Source of the DNA: Stappia sp. WLB 29
GTDB taxonomy: Bacteria > Pseudomonadota > Alphaproteobacteria > Rhizobiales > Stappiaceae
Length of the DNA: 64,000 nucleotides
Direction of reading: 5' to 3'
NCBI RefSeq assembly: GCF_023507705.1
Contig: NZ_JALBGD010000009.1
Span: 62,001 to 126,000, forward strand
In this document: positions 41,969-51,743 of the stretch, one piece after another
Numbering within the stretch: position 1 is the stretch's first letter
Layout: every line of letters begins with the position of its first letter
The notes under the pieces: model-generated
Database searches by the model: none
What the model was told of the DNA's origin: nothing
The model's input: the letters and a program-made list of their open reading frames with translations, nothing else
Position numbers and translations under genes: made by a program

Positions 41969-42058
41969 CCAACTCCTGAGAAGGTGGGGCCGTGCTCGAC
42001 GGCCTGTTCAAAAACCAATGTTTGGGGTTGGTCTTCCTCAGTGCCACATTACTTTCTG

Positions 42059-42093
42059 ATTGGAGCCGCACGGCCATACCGTGCGGCTCCAAT
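42059..42093. terminator. 15-bp perfect hairpin after pirin
   Basis: ATTGGAGCCGCACGG (42059-42073) pairs exactly with its complement (42079-42093) around a CCATA loop, directly at the pirin stop codon. Strong stem, no U tract on the pirin strand. Confidence 0.65.
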
Positions 42094-42953
42094 CATGCGT
42101 GGGCGACCGGCCGCATCATGCCGGCATGCGGAAATTTTCCGTGGCGGTAGGCGTCGTAGTAGCCAGCCAATTCCTCACGCGAGCCGGCGATAAACGGCCC
42201 CTGTGCGACCACCGAAATGTTCTGCGGTTGCCCCGCGTACATCAATAGACGAGCGCCGCGGTCGCCCGCCCGCAATGAGAGTGAACTGGCGCCATCGCCC
42301 AAGGGTCCTGTCCAGCCTATCGCGCCCTTGGTTAGAACCTCGGCGGTGACGCCGCCCTCCACCTCGCCGTCGATCCCCACGACAAATCCGTTGTAGGAGG
42401 CCGGCAGTTGGGGCGCGAAAGCGGCGCCGGGCTCCAACCGGATGTCGATGAGCGTGACCGGGACGGCGTTCATCGTCGGTGCCACCGCTTCCCCTAACTG
42501 GCCGCTATAGACCTTCGCCATGACGCCGGGCTCGGCATGAACCGGCATCGCAGAGCCGCGCAGGATCTGCACCCGAGGGGGCATATTGCGCTGCGCCTCC
42601 GGCAGGATCAGCCAAAGCTGGAGCAGGCGCATTCCGGTGGAGACCATCGCGTTTTCGGAATGGACGATGCCGCTGCCGGCGGTCATCCACTCGACATCGC
42701 CTTCCTCCAGCCGCCCGCCGGTATCCTCCATCGTACCGTTGAGCATGAACGTGACGGTTTCCAGGCCAGCATGAGGGTGTGCCTCTCCAAATCTTCCCTC
42801 CAGCGTAATGTTGTCGTCGGCCATCAGGAAGAACGGATCGGTCGCGGCCAGTTCGCCCGGCGCAATTACCAAAGCGGCCTTGTGCCTCTCGCCGTCGAAG
42901 CCCGGCCCCAGCGCCGGTATTTTGGTGATGCGATCCAACGATCTTTCAAACAT
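42093..42953 (-). CDS. Pirin family protein
   Basis: A 286-residue bicupin. The metal site in the first cupin is seen as A-H-P-H-A-G-L-E-T-V-T and G-I-V-H-S-E-N, supplying the three His and one Glu ligands. The start M-F-E-R-S-L was preferred because a purine-rich AAGGA lies nine bases upstream. Pirins bind Fe and some act as quercetin dioxygenases or as redox-sensitive regulators. The gene lies in the apparently acquired segment next to insertion-sequence scars. Confidence 0.88.
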   Translation of the reverse strand: MFERSLDRITKIPALGPGFDGERHKAALVIAPGELAATDPFFLMADDNITLEGRFGEAHPHAGLETVTFMLNGTMEDTGGRLEEGDVEWMTAGSGIVHSENAMVSTGMRLLQLWLILPEAQRNMPPRVQILRGSAMPVHAEPGVMAKVYSGQLGEAVAPTMNAVPVTLIDIRLEPGAAFAPQLPASYNGFVVGIDGEVEGGVTAEVLTKGAIGWTGPLGDGASSLSLRAGDRGARLLMYAGQPQNISVVAQGPFIAGSREELAGYYDAYRHGKFPHAGMMRPVAHA

Positions 42954-43136
42954 TGCCCAAGTCCTTCTCATGGCGCGGCGCCGTCTTCCTCATGGAATGA
43001 AATCGCGCCAGCAGGGTTACATTTCATCTCGGAAACGTCCGGTCTGGATCAAGATGCGCGGTCAAGAACCCAGCGTTGCCCATCAAGGAACCCAAAGGTT
43101 CGTGCCGGTTTCGGGCCGACCGTCTACATTTGCTCC

Positions 43137-44840
43137 ATGCCAGATTCATTCGATAGCCGGCATGAGCGCCGCCCCATGAACCCGATGCGCGGCGTCCTAG
43201 ACGAAGAAATCCATGAGTTTCCCGAGCACGAGCGCGCGCCCGTCGCCGGTTCGCCCGCAACGCCGAATCATGGCCCGGCGATTCGACTTGCCTATGCGCT
43301 TGTCGCACTGCTGGTCGGGACGACCGCGGGCATGGGCAGCGCCCTGGTGAACGTCAACACGCCGCAGCTGCAGCAGCTCTTCGGTCTGAGCGCCAATCAG
43401 GTGGCATGGCTGTCGACCAGCTATGTGATGACTGCTGTCTCGGCCAACCTGCTGCTGATCAAGGTTCGGCAGCAATACGGCCTGCGCCGCTTCACGCTGA
43501 TCTTCCTGGGCCTCTATGCCGCGCTGGCGCTGGTGCACCTTCTCGTCTTGGACCTTGGGACGACATTGCTGCTGCGCGCGATCAGCGGGTTCGTTGCGGT
43601 GGCGCTGATACCGCTTTGCCTCTTCCACATGATGCAGGCTTTTCCAGCGGAATGGCGTCTGCGAGGGCTGGTACTCGGCATCGGGGTGACGCAATGCGCG
43701 ACGCCGCTGGCACGTGTCCTGTCGCCCTCCTTGCTTGCCAGCGAGGGATGGCGTTCGCTGTTCATGCTTGAGGCGGGACTCGCCCTGCTGTCGATGGCGG
43801 CGGTCGGCTTGCTCCGCCTGCCGCCAGCAGTGCGAGTGAGCGTCTTCAAGCCGCTGGACTTGCTGATCTTCGTTCTAATGGGCGGTGGGCTGGCGCTGAT
43901 CGCTGCTGTGCTGGGGCTCGGCCGATGGGAGGGATGGTTTCAGGCGCCGTGGATCCTCGTGTCGCTTTTTGTCGCCATACCCGCGCTGGTGGCGGCAGCT
44001 ACCATCGAGACATACCGTAAAACGCCGCTGCTGAACCTGCGTTGGCTCGGGCGTGGCGATGTTCCGCGTTTTGCCGCGGCCATCTTCATGGTGCGCATCG
44101 TCTTGGCCGAACAAGACCTTGCGATCGCAACCGTGAAGTCGCTCGGAGCCACGAACCATCAACTGTGGACGCTGTCTCTGGCCATGTTCAGCGGGGCCGT
44201 CGCCGGCGTCCTGGCGAGCGCAGTCTCGGTGAATGCAGAGAAGCTGGCCCGGCCGATGATGCTGGCCATCGGGATCGTCGCTATCGCGGCCCTGATCGAC
44301 AGCGCTGCGACAGGTCCGCATCATCTGCAGCGCTTCTACCTGTCGCAGGCGGCAATCGCGTTCGCCGGAACGTTCTTCCTAGGGCCGGCGCTGCTGCTCG
44401 GCATCGCCAGCGCACTTCAGCATGGCAACCGAGAGCTTATCAGCTTCATCGTCCTGTTTGGTGTCGTCAACGCACTTGGCGCGCTGGCCGGCCCAGCGCT
44501 GCTGGGGAGTCATGCCGACTGGACCGTGGCGACGACGGGAGAGACGCAGGGAGCACAAATGGGCACGTTGCGTCTGGCGGCAGGTATCGCCGCATTCACA
44601 ACGATCTACCTCGCGCTCCTCCTCGCGATCCGGATACGACGGCGGCTAAAGGAATTGCGGGCTCTGGACTTAGCGGGGCCGGCTCTTCAGCGGGGGGAAA
44701 CTTACGCGTCCGCAACGCAATCGATCGATAGTGGCTGGCGCCCGCCTCGTCCCGGAAATGCTCCCGCTGCGGTGTTTGTGACTATTGCGATCGTCGGCGT
44801 TGCACTGCTGGTCGCAGCCTGGGGATTGCCCGTGTTGTGA
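43137..44840 (+). CDS. MFS transporter, EmrB/DHA2-like
   Basis: A 567-residue protein with about fourteen helices after a charged N-terminal arm of some 45 residues. G-T-T-A-G-M-G-S-A-L-V-N-V-N-T-P-Q-L and N-Q-V-A-W-L-S-T-S-Y are typical of the DHA2 class. A C-terminal helix pair extends beyond residue 540. The start at 43137 is uncertain; ATG at 43176 is also possible. The substrate is unknown. It is convergent with the LysR gene and divergent from pirin. Confidence 0.8.
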   Translation: MPDSFDSRHERRPMNPMRGVLDEEIHEFPEHERAPVAGSPATPNHGPAIRLAYALVALLVGTTAGMGSALVNVNTPQLQQLFGLSANQVAWLSTSYVMTAVSANLLLIKVRQQYGLRRFTLIFLGLYAALALVHLLVLDLGTTLLLRAISGFVAVALIPLCLFHMMQAFPAEWRLRGLVLGIGVTQCATPLARVLSPSLLASEGWRSLFMLEAGLALLSMAAVGLLRLPPAVRVSVFKPLDLLIFVLMGGGLALIAAVLGLGRWEGWFQAPWILVSLFVAIPALVAAATIETYRKTPLLNLRWLGRGDVPRFAAAIFMVRIVLAEQDLAIATVKSLGATNHQLWTLSLAMFSGAVAGVLASAVSVNAEKLARPMMLAIGIVAIAALIDSAATGPHHLQRFYLSQAAIAFAGTFFLGPALLLGIASALQHGNRELISFIVLFGVVNALGALAGPALLGSHADWTVATTGETQGAQMGTLRLAAGIAAFTTIYLALLLAIRIRRRLKELRALDLAGPALQRGETYASATQSIDSGWRPPRPGNAPAAVFVTIAIVGVALLVAAWGLPVL

Positions 44841-44853
44841 GTCGACGAGCTAC

Positions 44854-45759
44854 TCAAACTTCCCGGTCGATCCTCTCGTAGAGGAAGTTCACCAGCGCGC
44901 GTACTCTTGCAATATCAGATCGTGCGGGCGGCATGAATATCTGCAGATCGGCCCCCTCGTGCGGGAAGACAGGCAGGATGGCTTCCAGTTCACCACGCAG
45001 CAGCGCTCCTTCGACCATAAACCTGGGAACAAGGGTCACGCCCAGCCCCGCACGCGCAGCGGCCAGGAGCATATGTCCGTTGTCAGCGCAGAACTCCGAG
45101 TCCATGCGCACGTGCTCCCAGCCATCCGTACCTTGGAAACGCCAGTTTCCGGCGTCCTGGACGTGGAGCAAGGCTTTGTGAGCGTTCATATCGGAGGGTC
45201 TGGTGGGGCGACCTCGCGCATCTAGATAAGCCGGGCTGGCGACGACAACCCAGCGAACTTTGGCAAGTTTGCGGGTGATGAGCGTCAGGTCCGAGTCGGT
45301 TCCCGGCTTGATCGCGAGATCATAAGCCTCGACGTTCATGTCCACCCGACGGTCCTCGAAGTATATGTCTAGCTGAACGCGCGGATGAAGCAGTGCGAAC
45401 TCAGCAAGCAGGGACGCGAGTACATGCTCGCCAAAGGCGGTCTGAACCTGGATGCGGAGCAGCCCGGAAATCTCGCTCGTCAGTTTGTTGACGACTTCCC
45501 GCGCTGATTCCAGTTCCGCCAAGCCACGTCCAGCGCGCGCATGATACTCACGGCCAACATCGGTCAACGACGTGCCCCTCGGTGTGCGGATCAGCAATTG
45601 CGTGCCGAGCACTCTCTCCAGGCGGCTGATACGACGGCTTACCATGGACTTGGCGATGCCAAGACGCGCGGCCGCATTCGCAATGCTGCCGGTTTCGACC
45701 ACGCGAACGAACGAGACCACATCTAAAAGATCAACGGGGTCGGGTTCCGGCATCAGCAA
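44854..45759 (-). CDS. LysR-family transcriptional regulator
   Basis: A 301-residue regulator with HTH at about 10-65 (F-V-R-V-V-E-T-G-S-I-A-N-A-A-A-R-L-G-I-A-K-S-M-V-S-R-R-I-S-R-L-E) and an effector domain. It diverges from the alcohol dehydrogenase gene with 161 bases between, and so probably controls the dehydrogenase set. Confidence 0.88.
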   Translation of the reverse strand: MLMPEPDPVDLLDVVSFVRVVETGSIANAAARLGIAKSMVSRRISRLERVLGTQLLIRTPRGTSLTDVGREYHARAGRGLAELESAREVVNKLTSEISGLLRIQVQTAFGEHVLASLLAEFALLHPRVQLDIYFEDRRVDMNVEAYDLAIKPGTDSDLTLITRKLAKVRWVVVASPAYLDARGRPTRPSDMNAHKALLHVQDAGNWRFQGTDGWEHVRMDSEFCADNGHMLLAAARAGLGVTLVPRFMVEGALLRGELEAILPVFPHEGADLQIFMPPARSDIARVRALVNFLYERIDREV

Positions 45760-45920
45760 CTCCTGGTTCCTGTCACGATGGCTACTGCAACACTATCGAA
45801 CCGCTACTCTCAGCAAAAGGGTTGCGGACCCAAGGCTGCGCGCCCGGATATCATCTGACGGAGGCTGCCAATGACGAGCTCACACACCGCTGATGATCCT
45901 CATATCGGGCAGGAGCACGC

Positions 45921-47039
45921 ATGACCCAGCAAGCACGCGCAGCGGTGATCGAACGAAAGGACGGGCCGTTCATCATACAAGACGTCACGCTTGAAGCGCC
46001 CCGCCCGGACGAGGTGCTCGTGCGAATGGTTGCGACGGGGATCTGTGCCACCGACGCCCACGTTCGCCGGCAGCTAATGCCGGCGCCGCTCCCGGCGATC
46101 CTCGGCCACGAGGGGACGGGCATCGTGGAACGGGTTGGATCGACAGTCACCCACGTCAAGCCCGGAGACCACGTCGTGCTGTCCTACCACTCCTGCGGAG
46201 AGTGCAAGCCCTGCCTATCCTCCCACGCCGCATATTGCGACAGGGTCTGGGAGGCCAACTTCGCGGGCGCGAGGCTGGACGGCTCCAGAGGCGTCAGGTG
46301 GCAAGGCGCTGACGATCTGCATGGCCACTTCTTTGGCCAGTCCTCGTTCGCCACCTATGCGCTTGCTCATCAGCGCAACACCGTCAAGGTGCCGAGCGAC
46401 GTTCCCCTGGAAATACTCGGGCCGCTCGGCTGCGGCATGCAGACCGGCGCAGGCGCGATCCTGAAGGCGATGAAGGTTCCGGTCGGTGCCACCGTTGCCG
46501 TTTTCGGCGTCGGCGCGGTCGGCCTTGCCGCGATCATGGCCGCCAGGGTCGCGGATGCTGCGACCGTCATCGCCATCGACGTGAACGTCGAGCGGCTGGA
46601 ACTCGCGAAAGAGCTGGGTGCAACGCATGTCATAAACGCCGCAGGCGGAACGGACGTCTGCACCGAGATACGACAAATCGAACAGCGGGGCGTTGAGTTC
46701 ATCCTCGACACCAGCGGTCGCGCGGAGAACCTCGACGCCGGGATCGGTGCGCTGGCCCCGCTCGGGAACTTCGGGTTTGTCGCGTTCAATGATCACTCGG
46801 GCGCGATCGTGGATGCGGCGCGTCTAACGGTCGGGCAGACGCTCCAGGGCATCATCCAGGGCGACGCGGTGTCGGCGCTGATGATTCCAGAGCTGATCGG
46901 TCTCTATCGCAGCGGCCGCTTCCCGTTTGACCGGCTCATCACCTTCTACAACTTCGCGGACATCAACCAGGCTTTCGACGACGTCGCCGCAGGTCGAGTC
47001 ATCAAAGCAGTCCTCCGCTTCGAGCCTTCGGCTGTCTGA
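45921..47039 (+). CDS. Zinc-dependent alcohol dehydrogenase (aryl-alcohol type)
   Basis: A 372-residue MDR enzyme. Catalytic zinc ligands: C42 (G-I-C-A-T-D-A-H) and H63-E64 (G-H-E-G), with a further Cys in L-G-C-G-M-Q-T-G. Structural zinc: C92, C95, C98 and C106 (C-G-E-C-K-P-C...C). NAD site: F-G-V-G-A-V-G-L. This resembles aryl-alcohol dehydrogenases. It is the first of three plus-strand genes with an MBL hydrolase and an aldehyde dehydrogenase. Confidence 0.9.
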   Translation: MTQQARAAVIERKDGPFIIQDVTLEAPRPDEVLVRMVATGICATDAHVRRQLMPAPLPAILGHEGTGIVERVGSTVTHVKPGDHVVLSYHSCGECKPCLSSHAAYCDRVWEANFAGARLDGSRGVRWQGADDLHGHFFGQSSFATYALAHQRNTVKVPSDVPLEILGPLGCGMQTGAGAILKAMKVPVGATVAVFGVGAVGLAAIMAARVADAATVIAIDVNVERLELAKELGATHVINAAGGTDVCTEIRQIEQRGVEFILDTSGRAENLDAGIGALAPLGNFGFVAFNDHSGAIVDAARLTVGQTLQGIIQGDAVSALMIPELIGLYRSGRFPFDRLITFYNFADINQAFDDVAAGRVIKAVLRFEPSAV

Positions 47040-47080
47040 ACGGCCGAACTTCACGATCAGCACAAGGAAGGAAGCAAACC

Positions 47081-48160
47081 ATGTGCAACAACCACCAGAA
47101 GCCCATCACGGCGTCCGACACGCCGGCCTTTTTCGGCATCGACCGATACGGCTTTCCAGAGGCAGGCGAGCATCCGCTCGATCCCCCCGAATATTACCCG
47201 CCCTACTTCTGGAGCGAACGCTTCCAAAAGCTCGGTTACCATGTCGAGGAGCTCCGCGACGGCTTCTACTGGGTAACCAGCGGCGGCTATGATGCGGCCT
47301 TCGTCGTAACGGACGAAGGCGTGATCGCGATCGATGCACCGCCCACGCTGGGTGAGAACATGCTGGCAGCAATCGAGGATGTCACGGACAAGCCGGTGAC
47401 CCACGTAATCTACAGCCACTGGCACACCGACCATATAGGTGCCGCCTCGGTCTACGGGCCGAATGTGGAGATCGTCGCGCACGAGATCACCAAGGAACTG
47501 CTGGAGCGCTTCCCGGATCCAGGCCGACCGCTGCCCACGATCACCTTTGCCAAAGAGTATGCGCTGACGGTCGGCGGCGTGACCCTGAAGCTCTCCTATA
47601 AGGGCGAGAATCACTGCCCCGGCAACATCTTCATCTACTCCCCGGCGCAGAAGGTGCTGACCTGCATCGACATCATCAGCCCTGGCAGCGCCACCTTCAT
47701 GCACTGCGACGCCTCCCAGAACATCACTGCCTGGTACGAGGCTCAGCACCAGATCATGGAGTACGACTTCGACTTCCTCGTCGCCGGTCATCACATGAAG
47801 TACGGTACGCCAGAGCTGGTCAAAGAGGCGATTGAGTATTTCGCTGACATTCTCGAAGGTGCACAGGCGGCCATCGATATCTACTCGCGATCCGACAGGC
47901 TGGTCGACATCCTGCTGAAACCGGGTCTCGACCGCTTCTGGGTCGGGTCGGAGAACTGGATCAACTCAATGGTCAATTACACGACCAAGCACGTGCTCGA
48001 GAAGAAGACCAGCAATGGCAAGCTCTGGTCCGAGCGTCTGGCCGGCGTGACCAGCATGACCAAATATCACGCCTATACCGTCATGGAGTCGATCCGACTG
48101 GAGAGGCCGCGCCCCAATTACCGGCTGCGCGGCGAGAACCCGCCGCCGTTCCTCGCCTAG
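47081..48160 (+). CDS. MBL-fold metallohydrolase
   Basis: A 359-residue protein with the metallo-beta-lactamase fold: H-W-H-T-D-H (about 113-118), a further His in H-E-I-T, C-P-G-N in place of the usual G-H-x-x-G-x region, and G-H-H-M. The long N-terminal arm (Y-Y-P-P-Y-F-W-S-E-R-F) and long C-terminal helical part distinguish it from lactamases. It may hydrolyse an ester or thioester made during oxidation of the alcohol. It lies 41 bases after the alcohol dehydrogenase. Confidence 0.8.
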   Translation: MCNNHQKPITASDTPAFFGIDRYGFPEAGEHPLDPPEYYPPYFWSERFQKLGYHVEELRDGFYWVTSGGYDAAFVVTDEGVIAIDAPPTLGENMLAAIEDVTDKPVTHVIYSHWHTDHIGAASVYGPNVEIVAHEITKELLERFPDPGRPLPTITFAKEYALTVGGVTLKLSYKGENHCPGNIFIYSPAQKVLTCIDIISPGSATFMHCDASQNITAWYEAQHQIMEYDFDFLVAGHHMKYGTPELVKEAIEYFADILEGAQAAIDIYSRSDRLVDILLKPGLDRFWVGSENWINSMVNYTTKHVLEKKTSNGKLWSERLAGVTSMTKYHAYTVMESIRLERPRPNYRLRGENPPPFLA

Positions 48161-48289
48161 CCCCAAGCCCGCTCCTCCGGCCACGATGCGGCGGGAGGAA
48201 CAACGAGCCGTGGCTCCGTAGCAGCGCCGCTTAAATTTGGGGCGATGCCGGAACCCGTCATGCCATGCAGGTTCCGGAAGGATGATCCG

Positions 48290-49744
48290 ATGACGACTTA
48301 CTTTGCCCAGAACTGGATCGACGGCGCGTTCGTTTCGTCGACGAAGCACAGCGCTTCCATCAATCCGGCCACCTGCGATGTCATCGGAAAATATGTAGAC
48401 GATGGCGGACCGGCTGCTGCTGCGGCGATCGACGCAGCAGCCCGCGCCTTTCGCGGCTCGGAATGGGCGCACGATGCTGAACTCCGCGCGAGAGTTCTCG
48501 ACCAGATGGCGGCGGCGATCGAAGGGAACTCCGAAAGATTGATCAATATCCTCGCGCTCGAGAATGGAAAGGTCAGGAGCGAAGCCGCACTCGAAGTCTC
48601 CGCAGCCCCGAACAAGCTGCGCTACTGGGCGGCGATGACGCGCACGGAGGCAGGTCGCGCCACGCGGCCGCGACCCGGTAGCCTTTCGATTATCCTGCGC
48701 CAACCGATGGGCGTGGCGGGCGTCATCGTGCCCTGGAACTCACCGGTCATCCTGGCGGTGAGGTCGTTCGCACCTGCGCTGGCGGCGGGATGCACCGTCG
48801 TGGTCAAGATGCCCGGGCAGGTCGCGCAGACCGCAGCTGTGCTGGCGGAGATACTCGCCGAGAGCACAGATCTGCCGCAGGGCGTCATGAACCTCTTCGT
48901 CGAAACCGGATCAGACGGCGCCGCGCTCCTCGTTGAGAGTGCCGAGGTGCCGACGATCAGCTTCACAGGAAGCACGCGGACCGGCGCTGCCATCGGCGCG
49001 GTCGGCGCAGCCCGGATAAAGCGGTTCGGCCTTGAGCTTGGGGGCAAGGCGCCGATGATCGTATTCGACGATGCCGACATCGCCCCGATGTTGCCTGTGC
49101 TCGAAAAGGCGCTAACTGTGTTCGCCGGTCAATTCTGCATGACGGGTTCCCGACTGCTCGTTCAGGACGCGGTGTACGCTACCGTTCGGGATCAGCTCGC
49201 CGAGCGACTGCGTGCCGTGCGTGTCGGCCCAGCCTCCGATCCAGCGAGTGACATGGGCCCGCTCATCGACAAGGCGAACGTCGAGCGGGTCGACAAGGTC
49301 GTCCAGAACGCGATCAACGCCGGGGCCAACCCGGTCGTCCGCGGGGGCCCGATCACTGATGGTCCGCTAGCCAAGGGAGCGTTCTTCCGCCCCGCCTTGC
49401 TCGAGGTCACCAAGAACAGCCTTGCTATCGTGCAGGAGGAGACCTTCGGTCCGGTTCTCACCATCCAGCGCTTCGGCGACGAAGACGAAGCCATCGGCCT
49501 CGCCAACGACAGCGACTACGGCTTGTCCGCCAGCGTCTGGACGCGCGACCTCGACCGCGCCCTGCGGGTAGCCCAGGCCCTGGAGGCGGGCAGCGTCTTC
49601 GTGAACGACTGGGCGAAGGTGTATGACAGCACCGAGGAGGGCGGGTTCAAGCTGTCCGGACTGGGTAGGCTGAACGGCCACGCCGCGCTCGACGACTTCA
49701 TTGAATACAAGCACATCGCGCTGAAACCGGGACTAAACATCTAG
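48290..49744 (+). CDS. NAD(P)-dependent aldehyde dehydrogenase
   Basis: A 484-residue enzyme with the full catalytic set: N150 (V-P-W-N-S-P), E249 (G-L-E-L-G-G-K), and nucleophile C283 (A-G-Q-F-C-M-T-G-S-R). The ATG at 48290 has AAGGA upstream. It would oxidise the aldehyde made by the alcohol dehydrogenase. One hundred and thirty bases separate it from the MBL gene. Confidence 0.92.
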   Translation: MTTYFAQNWIDGAFVSSTKHSASINPATCDVIGKYVDDGGPAAAAAIDAAARAFRGSEWAHDAELRARVLDQMAAAIEGNSERLINILALENGKVRSEAALEVSAAPNKLRYWAAMTRTEAGRATRPRPGSLSIILRQPMGVAGVIVPWNSPVILAVRSFAPALAAGCTVVVKMPGQVAQTAAVLAEILAESTDLPQGVMNLFVETGSDGAALLVESAEVPTISFTGSTRTGAAIGAVGAARIKRFGLELGGKAPMIVFDDADIAPMLPVLEKALTVFAGQFCMTGSRLLVQDAVYATVRDQLAERLRAVRVGPASDPASDMGPLIDKANVERVDKVVQNAINAGANPVVRGGPITDGPLAKGAFFRPALLEVTKNSLAIVQEETFGPVLTIQRFGDEDEAIGLANDSDYGLSASVWTRDLDRALRVAQALEAGSVFVNDWAKVYDSTEEGGFKLSGLGRLNGHAALDDFIEYKHIALKPGLNI

Positions 49745-49932
49745 CTGGCGGTTTTATTGCGCAAATTGGCTGAGGCTTTTCCAACAGTTTTGTTTTGGAC
49801 GCTCGTTTAAATCCGCGACCGCAACTGAGGTCAGCAAGTTCGCCGCGATCGTGTGTGCATATTATCCGGTATCTATCGAGACGTTTGAGCCACCAGTGCC
49901 ACGACGCGGTATCGTAAGAAACTATGCTCTCG

Positions 49933-51498
49933 TCACTCCCACTCGATTGTTCCGGGGGGCTTGGAGGTGATGTCGTAGGTCACCCGGTTGATGCCCTCGA
50001 CCTCGTTGATAATCCGCGTCGCGGTTTCGCCGAGGAACTCGTGGGTAAAGGGGTAATAGTCCGCCGTCATACCGTCGACCGATGTCACCGCGCGCAGCGC
50101 GCAGGCATAGTCGTAGGTCCGCCCGTCGCCCATCACGCCGACCGTGCGCACCGGCAGGATCGCCACGAAGGCCTGCCAGATCTCGTCATAGAGGCCATGG
50201 CGGCGGATTTGGTCGATATAGACCGCATCCGCCTTGCGCAGGATGTCGAGCTTCGCCCGCGTGATCTCGCCGGGGCAGCGGATCGCAAGGCCGGGTCCGG
50301 GGAACGGATGGCGGCCGATGAAGCTGTCGGGAAGACCGAGCTCGCGTCCGAGCGCCCTCACCTCGTCCTTGAACAGCTCGCGCAGGGGCTCGACCAGCTT
50401 CAGCCCCATCTTCTCCGGCAGACCGCCGACATTGTGGTGGCTCTTGATCGTCACCGAGGGACCGCCCGAGAAGGAGACGCTCTCGATCACATCCGGATAA
50501 AGCGTGCCCTGCGCCAGGAATTCGGCGCCGTCGATGCTGTTCGCATGCTTCTGGAACACGTCGATGAAGAGCTTGCCGATGGTCTTGCGCTTCACTTCCG
50601 GATCGCTGACGCCCTCCAGCGCCGACAGGAACAGCTCCTGCTCGTCGGCATGGATCAGGCGGATGTTGTAGTGGTCGCGGAACATGGCCACGACCTCCTC
50701 CGCCTCGCCGAGGCGCAGCAGGCCGTGATCGACGAAGACGCAGGTGAGCTGATCGCCGATCGCCTCGTGGATCAGCACCGCCGCAACCGAACTGTCGACG
50801 CCGCCGGACAGACCGCAGATCACCTTCTTGTCGCCCACCTGCTCGCGGATCTTGCGGATCGCCTCCTCGCGATAGGCGCCCATCGTCCAGTCGCCGGTGA
50901 AGCCGGCCAGCTTGACGAAGTTCTCGTAGAGCCGCTTGCCGTTCGGCGTGTGGTGCACTTCCGGGTGGAACTGCACGGCGAAGAACCGGCGCTGCGGATC
51001 TGCGGTGATGGCGAAGGGCGCATTGGGCGAGGTGCCGAACACCTGGAAGCCCGGAGCCAGCCGGCTGACATGATCGCCATGGCTCATCCAGACCTGCTCG
51101 CGCCCGCCGTCGAACCAGCCATCGAGGAAGGGCAGCCGCTGCTCAGTCGGCGTCACATAGGCCCGGCCGAACTCCGCCGTGCCGCCACCGCCGGAGATCT
51201 TACCGCCTTCGACCTGGCCGCCGAGATCCTGCATCATCACCTGCTGTCCGTAGCAGATGCCGAGGATCGGCACGCCGAGTTCGTAGACGGAGGCCGGCGG
51301 GCGGGGCGATCCCTGGCGGGTTACCGAGTCCGGGCCGCCGGAGAAGATCACCGCCTTCGGCCGGAACTCGGCCAGAAAGTCGTCGGTGACGTTCTGAAAG
51401 GGATGGATCTCGCAATAGACGTTCAGCTCGCGCAAACGCCGCGCGATGAGCTGGGTTACCTGCGAGCCGAAATCGATGATGAGGAGCTGGTCGGTCAT
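49933..51498 (-). CDS. guaA: GMP synthase (glutamine-hydrolysing)
   Basis: A 521-residue enzyme making GMP from XMP. The class I amidotransferase domain has the nucleophile C82 (G-I-C-Y-G-Q-Q) and His/Glu in Q-F-H-P-E-V. The synthetase domain has the PP-loop L-S-G-G-V-D-S-S. The C-terminus ends P-P-G-T-I-E-W-E, as usual. Its 3' end faces the apparently acquired segment, a known preferred integration point for genomic islands. guaB lies 3.6 kb away. Confidence 0.97.
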   Translation of the reverse strand: MTDQLLIIDFGSQVTQLIARRLRELNVYCEIHPFQNVTDDFLAEFRPKAVIFSGGPDSVTRQGSPRPPASVYELGVPILGICYGQQVMMQDLGGQVEGGKISGGGGTAEFGRAYVTPTEQRLPFLDGWFDGGREQVWMSHGDHVSRLAPGFQVFGTSPNAPFAITADPQRRFFAVQFHPEVHHTPNGKRLYENFVKLAGFTGDWTMGAYREEAIRKIREQVGDKKVICGLSGGVDSSVAAVLIHEAIGDQLTCVFVDHGLLRLGEAEEVVAMFRDHYNIRLIHADEQELFLSALEGVSDPEVKRKTIGKLFIDVFQKHANSIDGAEFLAQGTLYPDVIESVSFSGGPSVTIKSHHNVGGLPEKMGLKLVEPLRELFKDEVRALGRELGLPDSFIGRHPFPGPGLAIRCPGEITRAKLDILRKADAVYIDQIRRHGLYDEIWQAFVAILPVRTVGVMGDGRTYDYACALRAVTSVDGMTADYYPFTHEFLGETATRIINEVEGINRVTYDITSKPPGTIEWE

Positions 51499-51743
51499 GG
51501 GCAGCTAATAGCCAAAGCGTGGCGGGTTTTGAACAGGAATCTTGCGCCGTCAGCCCTGCATTTACCGCAATGCCGCAATCTTGCCGGACGGATGCGGATA
51601 ACTGCAGGAACGGGCGCAGGAACTTTGACCATCTGGACGAAGCACCCTACGCTCCCGCAATGATCTGCTTTGCAGACCGCGCGGCCGAATCGCCGCTGTC
51701 GGACCGCAACGGCACTAGCGCGGCTCAGGAGCCCACCCAATCC

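Larger units (their letters stand above)
41644..42092. other. 449-bp gap holding insertion-sequence scars
   Basis: Between the TIGR02587 gene and pirin. About 190 bases hold no recognisable gene. The middle carries a transposase remnant (about 41842-41940) and an IS3-like end (41942-41968). The right end carries a long hairpin after pirin. Confidence 0.65.
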
